The notes under the pieces are model-generated. The model worked only from the letters and a program-made list of their open reading frames with translations, was not told the origin of the DNA and searched no databases. A stretch of 32,037 nt of DNA from Bacteroidetes bacterium GWA2_40_15 (lineage in GTDB: Bacteria; Bacteroidota; Bacteroidia; Bacteroidales; VadinHA17): the NCBI GenBank assembly GCA_001768195.1, contig MENI01000004.1, positions 67,517 through 99,553 of the forward strand. Reading direction: 5' to 3'. Each line of letters opens with the position of its first letter. Position 1 is the first letter of the stretch. Made by a program: the position numbers and the translations under genes. This document shows, piece by piece, positions 7,016 through 14,729 of the stretch.

Positions 7016-9367
7016 TTATTCATACCTCAGCGCCTCCACCGGATTTCTCGTTGCTGCCCGCCAGCTCTGCCAGCTTACAGTTGCCAGAGCTATAATCAAG
7101 GCTAATAATCCGGATAAAAAATAGATCCACCAGCTCAAGTCAGTTTTATAAGCAAAACTCTCCAGCCATTTATACATGGCATATGATGCTAATGGAACAG
7201 CAATAAGATACGCAATAATGACCAGACTTATAAATTCTCTGTTTAGCAAGAGTAATATTTCAGATACTTTTGCTCCATTTATTTTTCTGATTCCAATTTC
7301 TTTGGTACGACGTTCGGATGAAAAAATAGCCAGACCTAAAATGCCTATACATGAAATTGCTATAGCAAGTATTGCAAAGAGACTTATTGTACGTGCGAAA
7401 TATTCTTCTGACTTGTACATTGAGTCAAACCAATCATCATAGAACTGGTATTTAAAAGGATATGAAGTCAGTATATCTTCCCATAGCTTTTTTATATTGT
7501 CCATACCAGGGCCGACACTATTTGAGGCAAACCTGATATTTATTGCCGACGGCATGCTTTTGGATGTAAACATTATGCATACTGGTCCAATAGCCTTATG
7601 TAGTGAGCTATAATTAAAATCATTTACCACACCTATTATGTCAAATCCTCCAAAATTATTAAATCTCTTATTTTCGAGGCTTTCAAATTCAAAGTGTCTG
7701 TAAGCAGTTTCATTGATCATGCATACTTTATCGAGATCACCTGGTTGCAGATCTCTACCTCTGACTACTTTCAATCCAAATGTCTTTAAAAAAGAAGTGT
7801 CAACCAAAAGACATGGTACACTCATATCTTTGGCAGTATTTTCCATGTTAGAATTCATATACATCCTTATTTCGCCCGGGACACCAGATGTTAATGATAA
7901 ATTTTTAATGTATGGCGATTTCCTCACCTCACCCAGCAAAGTCATCGCTTTGCTTCTGTCGTTCTCCCTGATTGGAGGAAGATCAAGCCGTAGCAGCTGT
8001 TCCTCATTAAATCCGGGATTACTATGTTTCACATATTGAATCTGCCTCTGCACTATAATAACACAAAAGATCAGTATAATCGAAATAGTGAATTGAAAGA
8101 CGATAAGAGCATTACGTAAATAATTCTTTTTAGATGGAGTAAAGGTAGATCCGGTCAGTATTTTCACAGGTGCGATCCTTGTAAGGACAATCGAGGGACC
8201 GACTCCACTTATCAAACCAATGATAAGTACAGCAACCGGCAGAATTATTATGTATGGAATTTGAAATAATGTATTTATACTTATACTTGATTTGAAGAGA
8301 TTTTGATAATAAGGGATCAGAAACCACAATAACATTATCCCCAAAATGAAACCAAGGAAAATTACCAGTAGGGATTCTGTCAGGAAATTGTATATAATAT
8401 TGTTCCGTTTTGCACCAAAGACTTTCCTGATGCCTGTATGCTTGTTATGCTTTACCTGCTGTGCAACGGTCAGATTTACATAATTTATCACAGCAAGAAA
8501 TAAGATTATTAATGCAATGACAGTCAGCAAATTTAATAAGTCCGGATTCCCCTTTTTTGTGTCACTCCCTGTTGTTGTATCATGAAGATAGATATCCTTC
8601 AGCTTCAGAAAGCCAATCTGCTTCACATATGGCTTCAGTATATCGATATTTTCATTTATTTTTTCCGAAAGTGTTTTGGTATCCACATTTTTCTCAAGCT
8701 GAAAATATATCTGAAAGGGCCACATGTAAGTACTTGAATCCCTTGAATCACCAATCCACCTGTTAAACTTGAACTTAATGTTTTCCGCATTCACAAGTAA
8801 TCCGGCCCTTAAACTTGAATTATCAGGGAAATCCTTTATAATACCTGAAATGGTTACCGGAATAATGCCCCATATTAATATATCCTTTCCAAGAGGAGGT
8901 TCTGCCCCGAAAAGTTTCCTTGCCGTCGTTTCCGTCATAACTGCTGAATTTATCCCGGTAAAAACCGGTGATTGAAGCTGAGAGATAAACGAAACAGTAA
9001 AAACCTCAAAGAAATCGTTGTCAACAGACATGATATCATCCAGATAATAACCTTTACCCGTGTATTCAACCCAAACCGGATGACCTGAACGCAGCGCAAG
9101 ACATGCATTCTGAATATCAGGAATATTTTTTTGCAGAATATCTTTCACACGATAATCGATGTTGCTTGAATTATCCTTTGTATTAATGATTCTGACAATC
9201 TGATCAACGTTTTTATTGTACAGGTCGTTTGAATATTCATTGGTCACAAAAAGAAAAATTGCAAGGCATATTGATATTGCAAAAGCAAAACCAACAATAT
9301 TTATAATCGAAAATTTCCTGTTGGTCAGGATATTTCTTGCTGCTGTTTTTAGATAATACCAGAACAT
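7016..9367 (-). CDS. ABC transporter permease, double MacB_PCD/FtsX type
   Basis: 783 aa with the full two-module architecture: N-terminal helix (about 20-43), periplasmic domain, three helices (about 280-395), linker helix (about 420-445), second periplasmic domain, then three helices at the C-terminus. R-T-K-E-I-G-I-R-K-I-N-G-A is the FtsX-family cytoplasmic signature, and it ends R-N-P-V-E-A-L-R-Y-E. Presumed partner of an ABC ATPase located elsewhere; likely role in export or mechanotransmission across the envelope. Its tail matches the stump at 6491-6550 much better than it matches the permease at 3977, which suggests at least three, possibly four, paralogues once lay here. No TAnnTTTG promoter is seen upstream; a sigma-54-like site is possible at 9438-9453. 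Confidence 0.88.
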   Translation of the reverse strand: MFWYYLKTAARNILTNRKFSIINIVGFAFAISICLAIFLFVTNEYSNDLYNKNVDQIVRIINTKDNSSNIDYRVKDILQKNIPDIQNACLALRSGHPVWVEYTGKGYYLDDIMSVDNDFFEVFTVSFISQLQSPVFTGINSAVMTETTARKLFGAEPPLGKDILIWGIIPVTISGIIKDFPDNSSLRAGLLVNAENIKFKFNRWIGDSRDSSTYMWPFQIYFQLEKNVDTKTLSEKINENIDILKPYVKQIGFLKLKDIYLHDTTTGSDTKKGNPDLLNLLTVIALIILFLAVINYVNLTVAQQVKHNKHTGIRKVFGAKRNNIIYNFLTESLLVIFLGFILGIMLLWFLIPYYQNLFKSSISINTLFQIPYIIILPVAVLIIGLISGVGPSIVLTRIAPVKILTGSTFTPSKKNYLRNALIVFQFTISIILIFCVIIVQRQIQYVKHSNPGFNEEQLLRLDLPPIRENDRSKAMTLLGEVRKSPYIKNLSLTSGVPGEIRMYMNSNMENTAKDMSVPCLLVDTSFLKTFGLKVVRGRDLQPGDLDKVCMINETAYRHFEFESLENKRFNNFGGFDIIGVVNDFNYSSLHKAIGPVCIMFTSKSMPSAINIRFASNSVGPGMDNIKKLWEDILTSYPFKYQFYDDWFDSMYKSEEYFARTISLFAILAIAISCIGILGLAIFSSERRTKEIGIRKINGAKVSEILLLLNREFISLVIIAYLIAVPLASYAMYKWLESFAYKTDLSWWIYFLSGLLALIIALATVSWQSWRAATRNPVEALRYE

Positions 9368-9437
9368 TTCAGTATTTTATAATGTTTATAGATTTTAACT
9401 GGAGTTTCCTCAAAATTTGAACTTAAAAGTTCTGATG

Positions 9438-9453
9438 TGCTGATATAGTGCGA
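9438..9453 (-). promoter_or_regulatory. Weak sigma-54-like site upstream of the permease
   Basis: On the minus strand TCGCACTATATCAGCA aligns to TGGCAC-N5-TTGCA with the -12 GC intact but the -24 GG changed to CG. About 70 nt upstream of the permease start at 9367. Proposed only because an NtrC-type activator is encoded next door. Confidence 0.2.
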
Positions 9454-9482
9454 CATTACGAACTTTAGCAAGTGAAAAGTAA

Positions 9483-9956
9483 TTAAAAAACGAGTTCATT
9501 CCCAAACATTTTATTTGACAGGCCTTCTGAAATTACCAGGGTCATAGGTTCATTCAGTGCATTATGCAAGTCTCCCTCAACAGATATGTAACTAAAGAGA
9601 TTAAAAAAATCATTGTCAGCAAATACAAGATCTGAAACCAGTGGCTCTTTATCTTCTGATTGGAAGACTGTCGTTTCCCATGCCGGAGTTACCCTGACAA
9701 CTGATTTCATTCCGGGGATTTTTCCATTAATTGTTTCGGTCAGAATCCCGGGGGTGTGAATGGCATCAGCATTCTTCTTTAAAAGGAAAACTTCATTGAC
9801 ATTTTCGTGAAAACTGTCTGTTGTTAATTCGCTGTAGCTGTATATTGAAAGTATAATTACAATAGTAAGACTTATTGATAAACCGAAGAGGTTTATCAGG
9901 TTCGTGACAGGACGACGGATGAAATTTCTGATAATTGTTTTTAATAATACTCTCAT
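9483..9956 (-). pseudogene. 5' stump of an ABC permease (truncated)
   Basis: 157 aa. The N-terminus (R-N-F-I-R-R-P-V-T-N-L-I-N-L-F-G-L-S-I-S-L) carries the first helix of the permease family, and the following periplasmic segment runs to N-K-M-F-G-N-E, the point where intact relatives read K-L-F-G-A-E-P-P-L-G-K. Then comes V-F-stop, so about 620 residues including seven of eight helices are missing. The 115 nt between this stop and the next permease gene show no further homology in any minus-strand frame that I could read, so this is a deletion rather than a simple frameshift. It is the promoter-proximal member of the array and may still be translated. Confidence 0.75.
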
Positions 9957-9999
9957 AATCTAAGTTAATTGAAGTATTATATCAATCCAAATACACCCA

Positions 10000-10015
10000 T
10001 CCTACTATCATGCCA
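10000..10015 (-). promoter_or_regulatory. Possible sigma-54 promoter of the permease array
   Basis: On the minus strand TGGCATGATAGTAGGA aligns with TGGCAC-N5-TTGCA: the -24 TGGCA is perfect, but the -12 GC reads GG. It would place transcription start about 30 nt upstream of the ATG at 9956. No TAnnTTTG box is present in this region. Support comes from the divergent NtrC-family gene; the altered -12 keeps this tentative. Confidence 0.25.
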
Positions 10016-10115
10016 TCATTTTTATGCATTGAATATCATGCGGTTACAAAATATTTCATCGTCATGTTGTAAATATATTTTACTATATTGCGTAAATTAA
10101 TTTTACGTTTTTTTG

Positions 10116-10154
10116 ATTTTCAGATTTATTAGTTTAATTTTATCATCTGAAAAT
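10116..10154. promoter_or_regulatory. Perfect 10-bp dyad, possible enhancer/operator
   Basis: ATTTTCAGAT (10116-10125) and ATCTGAAAAT (10145-10154) are exact inverted copies with 19 nt between. It sits 100-150 nt upstream of the sigma-54-like site at 10000-10015, the usual distance for an NtrC-type activator site. The rest of the 520-base gap 9957-10476 is AT-rich to about 10260, then holds the composite stem-loop at 10265-10426. Confidence 0.35.
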
Positions 10155-10264
10155 AATAAAGGTAAATTACAGAATAATGCGGTTTCACGGGATTATTTAT
10201 GAATTATAAACTATTTGAGTGAATGAAGTGGAATGTCATAAAGATTACTTTGCAATATACTGTA

Positions 10265-10426
10265 GAGATCCCTCACTTCGTTCGGGATGACAGATTCCTT
10301 TTTTTGTCACCAGTGGATGGGAGATAAGAGCGGGCCATGCCCGCTCTTATCTCCCATCCACAATAAAATTTAATGTACTGTCATTCCGAATGAATCCGCC
10401 AGTTGGCGGTTGAATGAGGAATCTTC
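10265..10426. repeat. Composite palindromic element with perfect 23-bp hairpin
   Basis: The core is a flawless 23-bp inverted repeat: left arm 10313-10335 (begins GTGGATGGGAGATAAGAG), loop CAT, right arm 10339-10361. Outer arms also pair: 10265-10293 (CCTCACTTCGTTCGGGATGA inside) against 10378-10426 (ends TGAATGAGGAATCTTC), the latter interrupted by its own hairpin CCGCCA-GT-TGGCGG (10396-10409). The outer arms resemble the widespread CTGTCATTCCGAAYGA-type intergenic repeats. No T-tract follows the core on either strand, so it is not a standard terminator. It lies 51 nt upstream of the response regulator start. Confidence 0.85.
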
Positions 10427-10476
10427 TGCTTACAGAACAAATTATATTTTTTTAGAATATAGGAAAATCGAAAATA

Positions 10477-11853
10477 ATGTCCTCAAACAAAGGGAACATA
10501 CTGATTGTCGACGACAATAAAAGCATCCTTACCTCGCTTGAGATACTTCTTAATCCTGAGTTTTCATTGGTAAGATCGCTTGCTAATCCTAACCAGATAT
10601 TATCAGAATTAAGGAAGAACGATTTCAACCTTGTCGTACTCGATATGAACTTCTCTGCCGGAGTAAATAACGGCAACGAAGGCTTTTACTGGCTCAGACG
10701 GATAAAAGAATTCAATCCCGATATCTCAGTAGTTATGATCACTGCTTATGGAGATATAGATACTGCCGTAAGAGCGTTAAAAGAAGGGGCTTCTGATTTT
10801 GTCCTGAAACCCTGGGATAATGAGAAACTCCTGGCTACCCTTAAACTGGCAATTCAGCTTAACCTGTCAAAAAAGGAGCTCAGACATCTCAGAGACAGGG
10901 AGTCGGGACTAAAAAACGAGATCAACAGGGATCATCGGGAAATTATAGGTTCATCATCAAAAATACTTGAAGTCCTGAAAATGGCCAGGAAAGTGGCGGG
11001 AACAGATGCCAATGTGCTTATTACAGGTGAGAACGGTACAGGTAAAGAGCTTATAGCTAAGGAAATACACAGATTGTCCTGCAGGGCCGACGAATTACTT
11101 GTAAGTGTTGACATGGGAGCCATTCCTGAAACACTTTTTGAAAGTGAACTTTTCGGGCATGTCAAAGGGGCTTTCACCGATGCCAGGGAAAACAGGCAGG
11201 GAAAATTTAAACTTGCCGACAAAGGCACCCTTTTTCTTGATGAGATAGGGAACATATCCTTTCATCTTCAGTCGAAACTGCTTGCGGCCATCGAGAACAG
11301 AAAGATCACAAGAATAGGATCGAATGAACCCATATCAACCGACATAAGGCTCATCTGCGCCACAAACAAGAACCTCGTGAATATGGTAAAAGAGAGCCTG
11401 TTCAGGGAGGATCTCCTGTACAGGATAAACACCATTCAGATAGAGCTGCCTCCGCTCAGGGAAAGAGGGAACGATATTATTGAACTGGCCGATTTCTTTC
11501 TTAAGAAATTTATATTGAAATATAACAAACCGGATCTGAGAATAAACCATCAGGCATATGATAAGCTGATGAGATATACATGGCCGGGTAATATCCGTGA
11601 ACTTCAGAACACAATTGAAAAAGCTGTTATACTTTGCGATACCAGTGTAGTAAAACCTGAGGATCTTTACCTTAAACCTGCAGGTAACATAAGCCCCGAA
11701 TCCCTGCCCACCCTTGAAGCAATGGAAGAGAAGCTTATAAGCATGGCTATTGAGAAGAACAATGGCAATCTCACAGCTGCAGCCGAACAGCTTGGTATAA
11801 CCAGGCAGACACTATATAATAAGTTCAGAAAGAATAAACCGGATGTTAAGTAA
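10477..11853 (+). CDS. NtrC-family sigma-54-dependent response regulator
   Basis: 458 aa with three domains. Receiver domain, residues about 6-125: acidic pair D12-D13, phosphoacceptor D56 (V-V-L-D-M-N), and the K-P-W switch lysine near 110. AAA+ sigma-54 activation domain, about 150-390: Walker A G-E-N-G-T-G-K-E at 184-191, Walker B G-T-L-F-L-D-E-I-G, and the sigma-54 contact loop reading G-A-F-T-D-A rather than the classical GAFTGA. C-terminal Fis-type helix-turn-helix, about 415-455 (L-T-A-A-A-E-Q-L-G-I-T-R-Q-T-L-Y-N-K-F). It activates sigma-54 promoters on phosphorylation. Its stop overlaps the kinase start by 11 nt, so they are one operon; it is divergent from the permease array, its likely target. 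Confidence 0.93.
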   Translation: MSSNKGNILIVDDNKSILTSLEILLNPEFSLVRSLANPNQILSELRKNDFNLVVLDMNFSAGVNNGNEGFYWLRRIKEFNPDISVVMITAYGDIDTAVRALKEGASDFVLKPWDNEKLLATLKLAIQLNLSKKELRHLRDRESGLKNEINRDHREIIGSSSKILEVLKMARKVAGTDANVLITGENGTGKELIAKEIHRLSCRADELLVSVDMGAIPETLFESELFGHVKGAFTDARENRQGKFKLADKGTLFLDEIGNISFHLQSKLLAAIENRKITRIGSNEPISTDIRLICATNKNLVNMVKESLFREDLLYRINTIQIELPPLRERGNDIIELADFFLKKFILKYNKPDLRINHQAYDKLMRYTWPGNIRELQNTIEKAVILCDTSVVKPEDLYLKPAGNISPESLPTLEAMEEKLISMAIEKNNGNLTAAAEQLGITRQTLYNKFRKNKPDVK

Positions 11854-13195
11854 GAAGTTGTATATTAATATTATAATAATAGTACTGCTTATAACAGCAT
11901 CTTCTGTTTTATTGGGGTACAGCCTGATCAGTCAGCATTCAATTCGTCTGACAATTATCTGTATTCTGTTAATAACAATCCTGACAGTAAATCTTATAAT
12001 ATTCCTCAACAGAACAAACCGGAACTTAAGGTTCTTTTTTGATTCCGTGAAAAATGATGATTCAAATCTCTCTTTTTCTGTTGATAACAAAAGCGGTTCT
12101 CTTAAAGAATTGCATCAGAGCATGAATAACGTGAACCTGCAGATACAAAAGCTCAAAATGGAAAACAGGCAGCAGGAACAGTTTTTCAGCAGGATACTCG
12201 GGATGCTTGCCACAGGCATAATAACTTATGACAACAAAGGTTTTATCCACCATGCAAATTCAGCTGCCAGGAGACTCCTATCGGTTGATACATTGACCCA
12301 TCTCGCACAGATTGAACGGATTGACAGTAAGCTTTATACTGCAATCAAAAATCTCAGGCCTTCCGAAAGACAACTGATAGCTATAAACACGAAACAGGGC
12401 GAAATTCAATTGTTGCTTAAATCAACCGTATCCGGAACAGACAAAGATGAGCTGGGAATATTATCCATCCAGGATATTAAGCACGAACTTGATGAGAAGG
12501 AGGTCGATGCATGGATGAAACTCATCAGAGTTCTGATGCATGAAATTATGAATTCCATAACTCCGATAACATCACTTTCGGATAGCTTGATAAAGATCTA
12601 CTATGACGGTGAGAAATCCATATCACCCGAACATCTGACCGGGGAAAAGATAAACACTACTTTGCAGGGATTGACAGTTATAAAACAGCAGGGCAACGGA
12701 CTTATGTTGTTTGTTGAATCTTACCGTAAGCTGACCCGTATTCCCGATCCTGATAAGAAACTTTTTAAAGTGGACGACCTTATAACCCATGTGCGGCTTC
12801 TTTATAATTCAATGCAGAAAAGCACAGGAATTGAATTATCTGTCGATCTGAAAAATCCTGATCTGGAGCTATATGCAGATAAGAATATGATCACACAAGT
12901 CTTAATAAATCTTCTGAAAAATGCACTTGAAGCCAATGCAGGTAATGCGAATGCAAGGATAAGTCTGGTTGCCGGAACGGATATTTTTAATCATACAGAA
13001 ATATGTGTTGTTGATAATGGTCCGGGAATCTCGAAGGAGATTATTGATGAAATTTTTATCCCGTTCTTTTCCACAAAACAAAACGGATCAGGAATCGGGT
13101 TGAGTATCTCAAAACAGATTATGAGGGTTCATGGGGGAAACCTTAAGGTCAGTTCGATTCCGGGAAAGGAAACGGTATTCTGTCTGAGTTTCTAA
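11843..13195 (+). CDS. NtrB/NtrY-like sensor histidine kinase, partner of the NtrC-type regulator
   Basis: 450 aa. Two membrane helices at about 5-27 and 34-56 with almost no extracytoplasmic loop; then a coiled stretch (about 80-115), a PAS-like domain (about 118-215; I-I-T-Y-D-N-K-G-F-I-H-H-A-N-S-A-A), a DHp helix with H233 in L-M-H-E-I-M-N-S-I-T-P-I, and a GHKL ATPase domain with N-L-L-K-N-A-L-E-A-N (N box), D-N-G-P-G-I-S (G1), F-I-P-F-F-S-T-K (F box) and G-S-G-I-G-L-S-I-S (G2). It should autophosphorylate H233 and pass phosphate to D56 of the regulator. The small loop between helices suggests sensing in the membrane or cytoplasm. Its stop shares bases with the stop of the convergent permease at 13192. 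Confidence 0.92.
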   Translation: MLSKKLYINIIIIVLLITASSVLLGYSLISQHSIRLTIICILLITILTVNLIIFLNRTNRNLRFFFDSVKNDDSNLSFSVDNKSGSLKELHQSMNNVNLQIQKLKMENRQQEQFFSRILGMLATGIITYDNKGFIHHANSAARRLLSVDTLTHLAQIERIDSKLYTAIKNLRPSERQLIAINTKQGEIQLLLKSTVSGTDKDELGILSIQDIKHELDEKEVDAWMKLIRVLMHEIMNSITPITSLSDSLIKIYYDGEKSISPEHLTGEKINTTLQGLTVIKQQGNGLMLFVESYRKLTRIPDPDKKLFKVDDLITHVRLLYNSMQKSTGIELSVDLKNPDLELYADKNMITQVLINLLKNALEANAGNANARISLVAGTDIFNHTEICVVDNGPGISKEIIDEIFIPFFSTKQNGSGIGLSISKQIMRVHGGNLKVSSIPGKETVFCLSF

Positions 13196-14436
13196 TCGTA
13201 CCTGATCGCTTTTACCGGTGTTATACGGCTGATCAGCTGTGAGGGCACAAGAAGCATGATAATAATTGCCACCATTGTTCCTGTATTCAACAAAAGAATA
13301 TGTGTTAACTCAAGATTCACCGGGACTGTCTTAATATAGTATGAAGCGGGATTGAGAGAGATCAGTCCGGTTTTAAGCTGAAGGAAAGCAATGCCCAATC
13401 CTATCAGGTTGCCCCATAGCAAACCCTTTCCGATAAGGTATGCAGCCTGGTAAAGAAAGACTTTCCTTATAGATTTGTCATCTGAACCAAGCGCTTTGAG
13501 AATGCCGATCATATTGGTCTTTTCGAGGATCAGTATAAGCAAACCTGAGATCATATTGAATCCGGCAACAACAATCATAAGTATAATAATGATTATCACA
13601 TTTATATCCTGGAAATTCAGCCAGTCGAATATCTGGGGGTATTTTTTCCTGATACTGGTAATCTTATACCTGGCCTCTTCTTCAGAAACCCTGTACCCGA
13701 TAGCCTCCTCAACTTTCTCTGTCATTGCATCAAGATCATCGAAATCATTGATGAAAATTTCAAATCCGCTGACCATGGTCTCTTCCCATCCGTTAAGGCG
13801 CTTTATATGCCCTATATCGCAAAAAACATAGATCTTGTCGAACTCCTCCAGACTGGTTTCATAAATGCCGCTTATTGTGAATTTCCTCATACGCGGAGGA
13901 TCCTGAACAAAATGCATTGCAAAGGAGTCGCCGGTTTTCAACCGGAGCATGTCGGAGATCTTTTTGGAGATTATTACTTTGTCTGACCGTGAGGTGTCAT
14001 TCACGGCGAATACAGAACCATCGACAATAGAACTGCTGAAATAGCTCCAGTCATAGTCACTTCCCACGCCCTTGAGCACAACGCCCTGAATGTCATCATC
14101 TGTCTTGATTATCCCGGCTTTTGTGGCAAATACCTGTATATGCTTTACGCCGGGTATCTCTTTTATTTTGGGGACAAATGACTGAGTGTCACTGATTGGT
14201 GTCGTTTCGAATGAAATGTTGGAATCATAATTCATGATCTGGATATGTGATCCGAATCCCACCACCTTATGCCTTATCTCCTGCTTAAATCCTGTAAGAA
14301 TGGCTACCGCAAGTATCATTACAGCAAGTCCTGTGGCTATTCCTATTATTGCAATAACATTAATAGGACGGGAGAAGGATGTCTCTTCTTTCCTGCCTTT
14401 GATAAGACGCTGTGCTATGAAGTATGGAAAATTCAT
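13192..14436 (-). CDS. LolC/LolE-type ABC permease (FtsX family)
   Basis: 414 aa, the LolC/E length and layout: N-terminal helix about 25-48 (I-N-V-I-A-I-I-G-I-A-T-G-L-A-V-M), a periplasmic domain of about 210 residues, then three helices about 275-305, 325-350 and 375-400. The motif K-T-N-M-I-G-I-L-K-A-L-G resembles the loop that meets the LolD ATPase. The known role of the family is extraction of lipoproteins from the inner membrane. Only one permease gene occurs here and no ATPase is adjacent, so it may act as a homodimer with an ATPase encoded elsewhere. The start is the ATG at 14436, supported by a -7 box at 14453-14460. The last 4 bp overlap the stop of the convergent kinase gene. Confidence 0.87.
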   Translation of the reverse strand: MNFPYFIAQRLIKGRKEETSFSRPINVIAIIGIATGLAVMILAVAILTGFKQEIRHKVVGFGSHIQIMNYDSNISFETTPISDTQSFVPKIKEIPGVKHIQVFATKAGIIKTDDDIQGVVLKGVGSDYDWSYFSSSIVDGSVFAVNDTSRSDKVIISKKISDMLRLKTGDSFAMHFVQDPPRMRKFTISGIYETSLEEFDKIYVFCDIGHIKRLNGWEETMVSGFEIFINDFDDLDAMTEKVEEAIGYRVSEEEARYKITSIRKKYPQIFDWLNFQDINVIIIIILMIVVAGFNMISGLLILILEKTNMIGILKALGSDDKSIRKVFLYQAAYLIGKGLLWGNLIGLGIAFLQLKTGLISLNPASYYIKTVPVNLELTHILLLNTGTMVAIIIMLLVPSQLISRITPVKAIRYD

Positions 14437-14452
14437 TTTCTGATTAAGTCAT

Positions 14453-14460
14453 CAAATGTA
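14453..14460 (-). promoter_or_regulatory. Bacteroidetes-type -7 box for the LolE-like gene
   Basis: On the minus strand TACATTTG matches TAnnTTTG, 16 nt from the ATG at 14436; a TTG lies about 24 nt further upstream, slightly long for a -33 box. Implies a very short leader. Confidence 0.5.
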
Positions 14461-14555
14461 ATATTTTTTTAGGAGAGGATGGCTCAATTACAGGATATAC
14501 CCCCAAACCTCCATAGCAATCAACCTAAGAGTAGTATTGTAAATGCAGTGACTTG

Positions 14556-14592
14556 AAAAGTTTCTCCTCCTTCAAAAAGAGGGGAAACTTTT
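14556..14592. terminator. Terminator-like hairpin in a divergent intergenic region
   Basis: AAAAGTTTCTCCTC (14556-14569) pairs with GAGGGGAAACTTTT (14579-14592), one G-T wobble, with a 9-nt loop and T-rich right side and A-rich left side, so it could act in both directions. Weaker pairing extends outwards (TGTAAATGCAG before, CTGCAATATTACA after). Both flanking genes point away from it, so it terminates neither. The rest of the gap 14437-14729 holds only the two flanking promoters. Confidence 0.5.
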
Positions 14593-14699
14593 TCTGAACT
14601 TTGTATCTGCAATATTACATTTATGTTTACGGCCAGGGGATTTATGGGTGGATTATTGAAAAGAGGAATTCTTTCAATTTAGAATGCCATTAAATATAT

Positions 14700-14707
14700 T
14701 AGTTTTG
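14700..14707 (+). promoter_or_regulatory. Bacteroidetes-type -7 box for the NamZ-like gene
   Basis: TAGTTTTG matches TAnnTTTG, 22 nt before the ATG at 14730. No convincing -33 box. Confidence 0.5.
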
Positions 14708-14729
14708 CATTTGACAAATTCAGAACACA

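Noticed and set aside
9368-9482. Frameshifted continuation of the truncated permease
   Set aside because: Minus-strand frames here give stops and no family motif; a deletion explains the stump better than a single-base error.
10313-10361. Rho-independent terminator at the perfect hairpin
   Set aside because: No T-tract follows on either strand, and the nearest genes diverge away from it.
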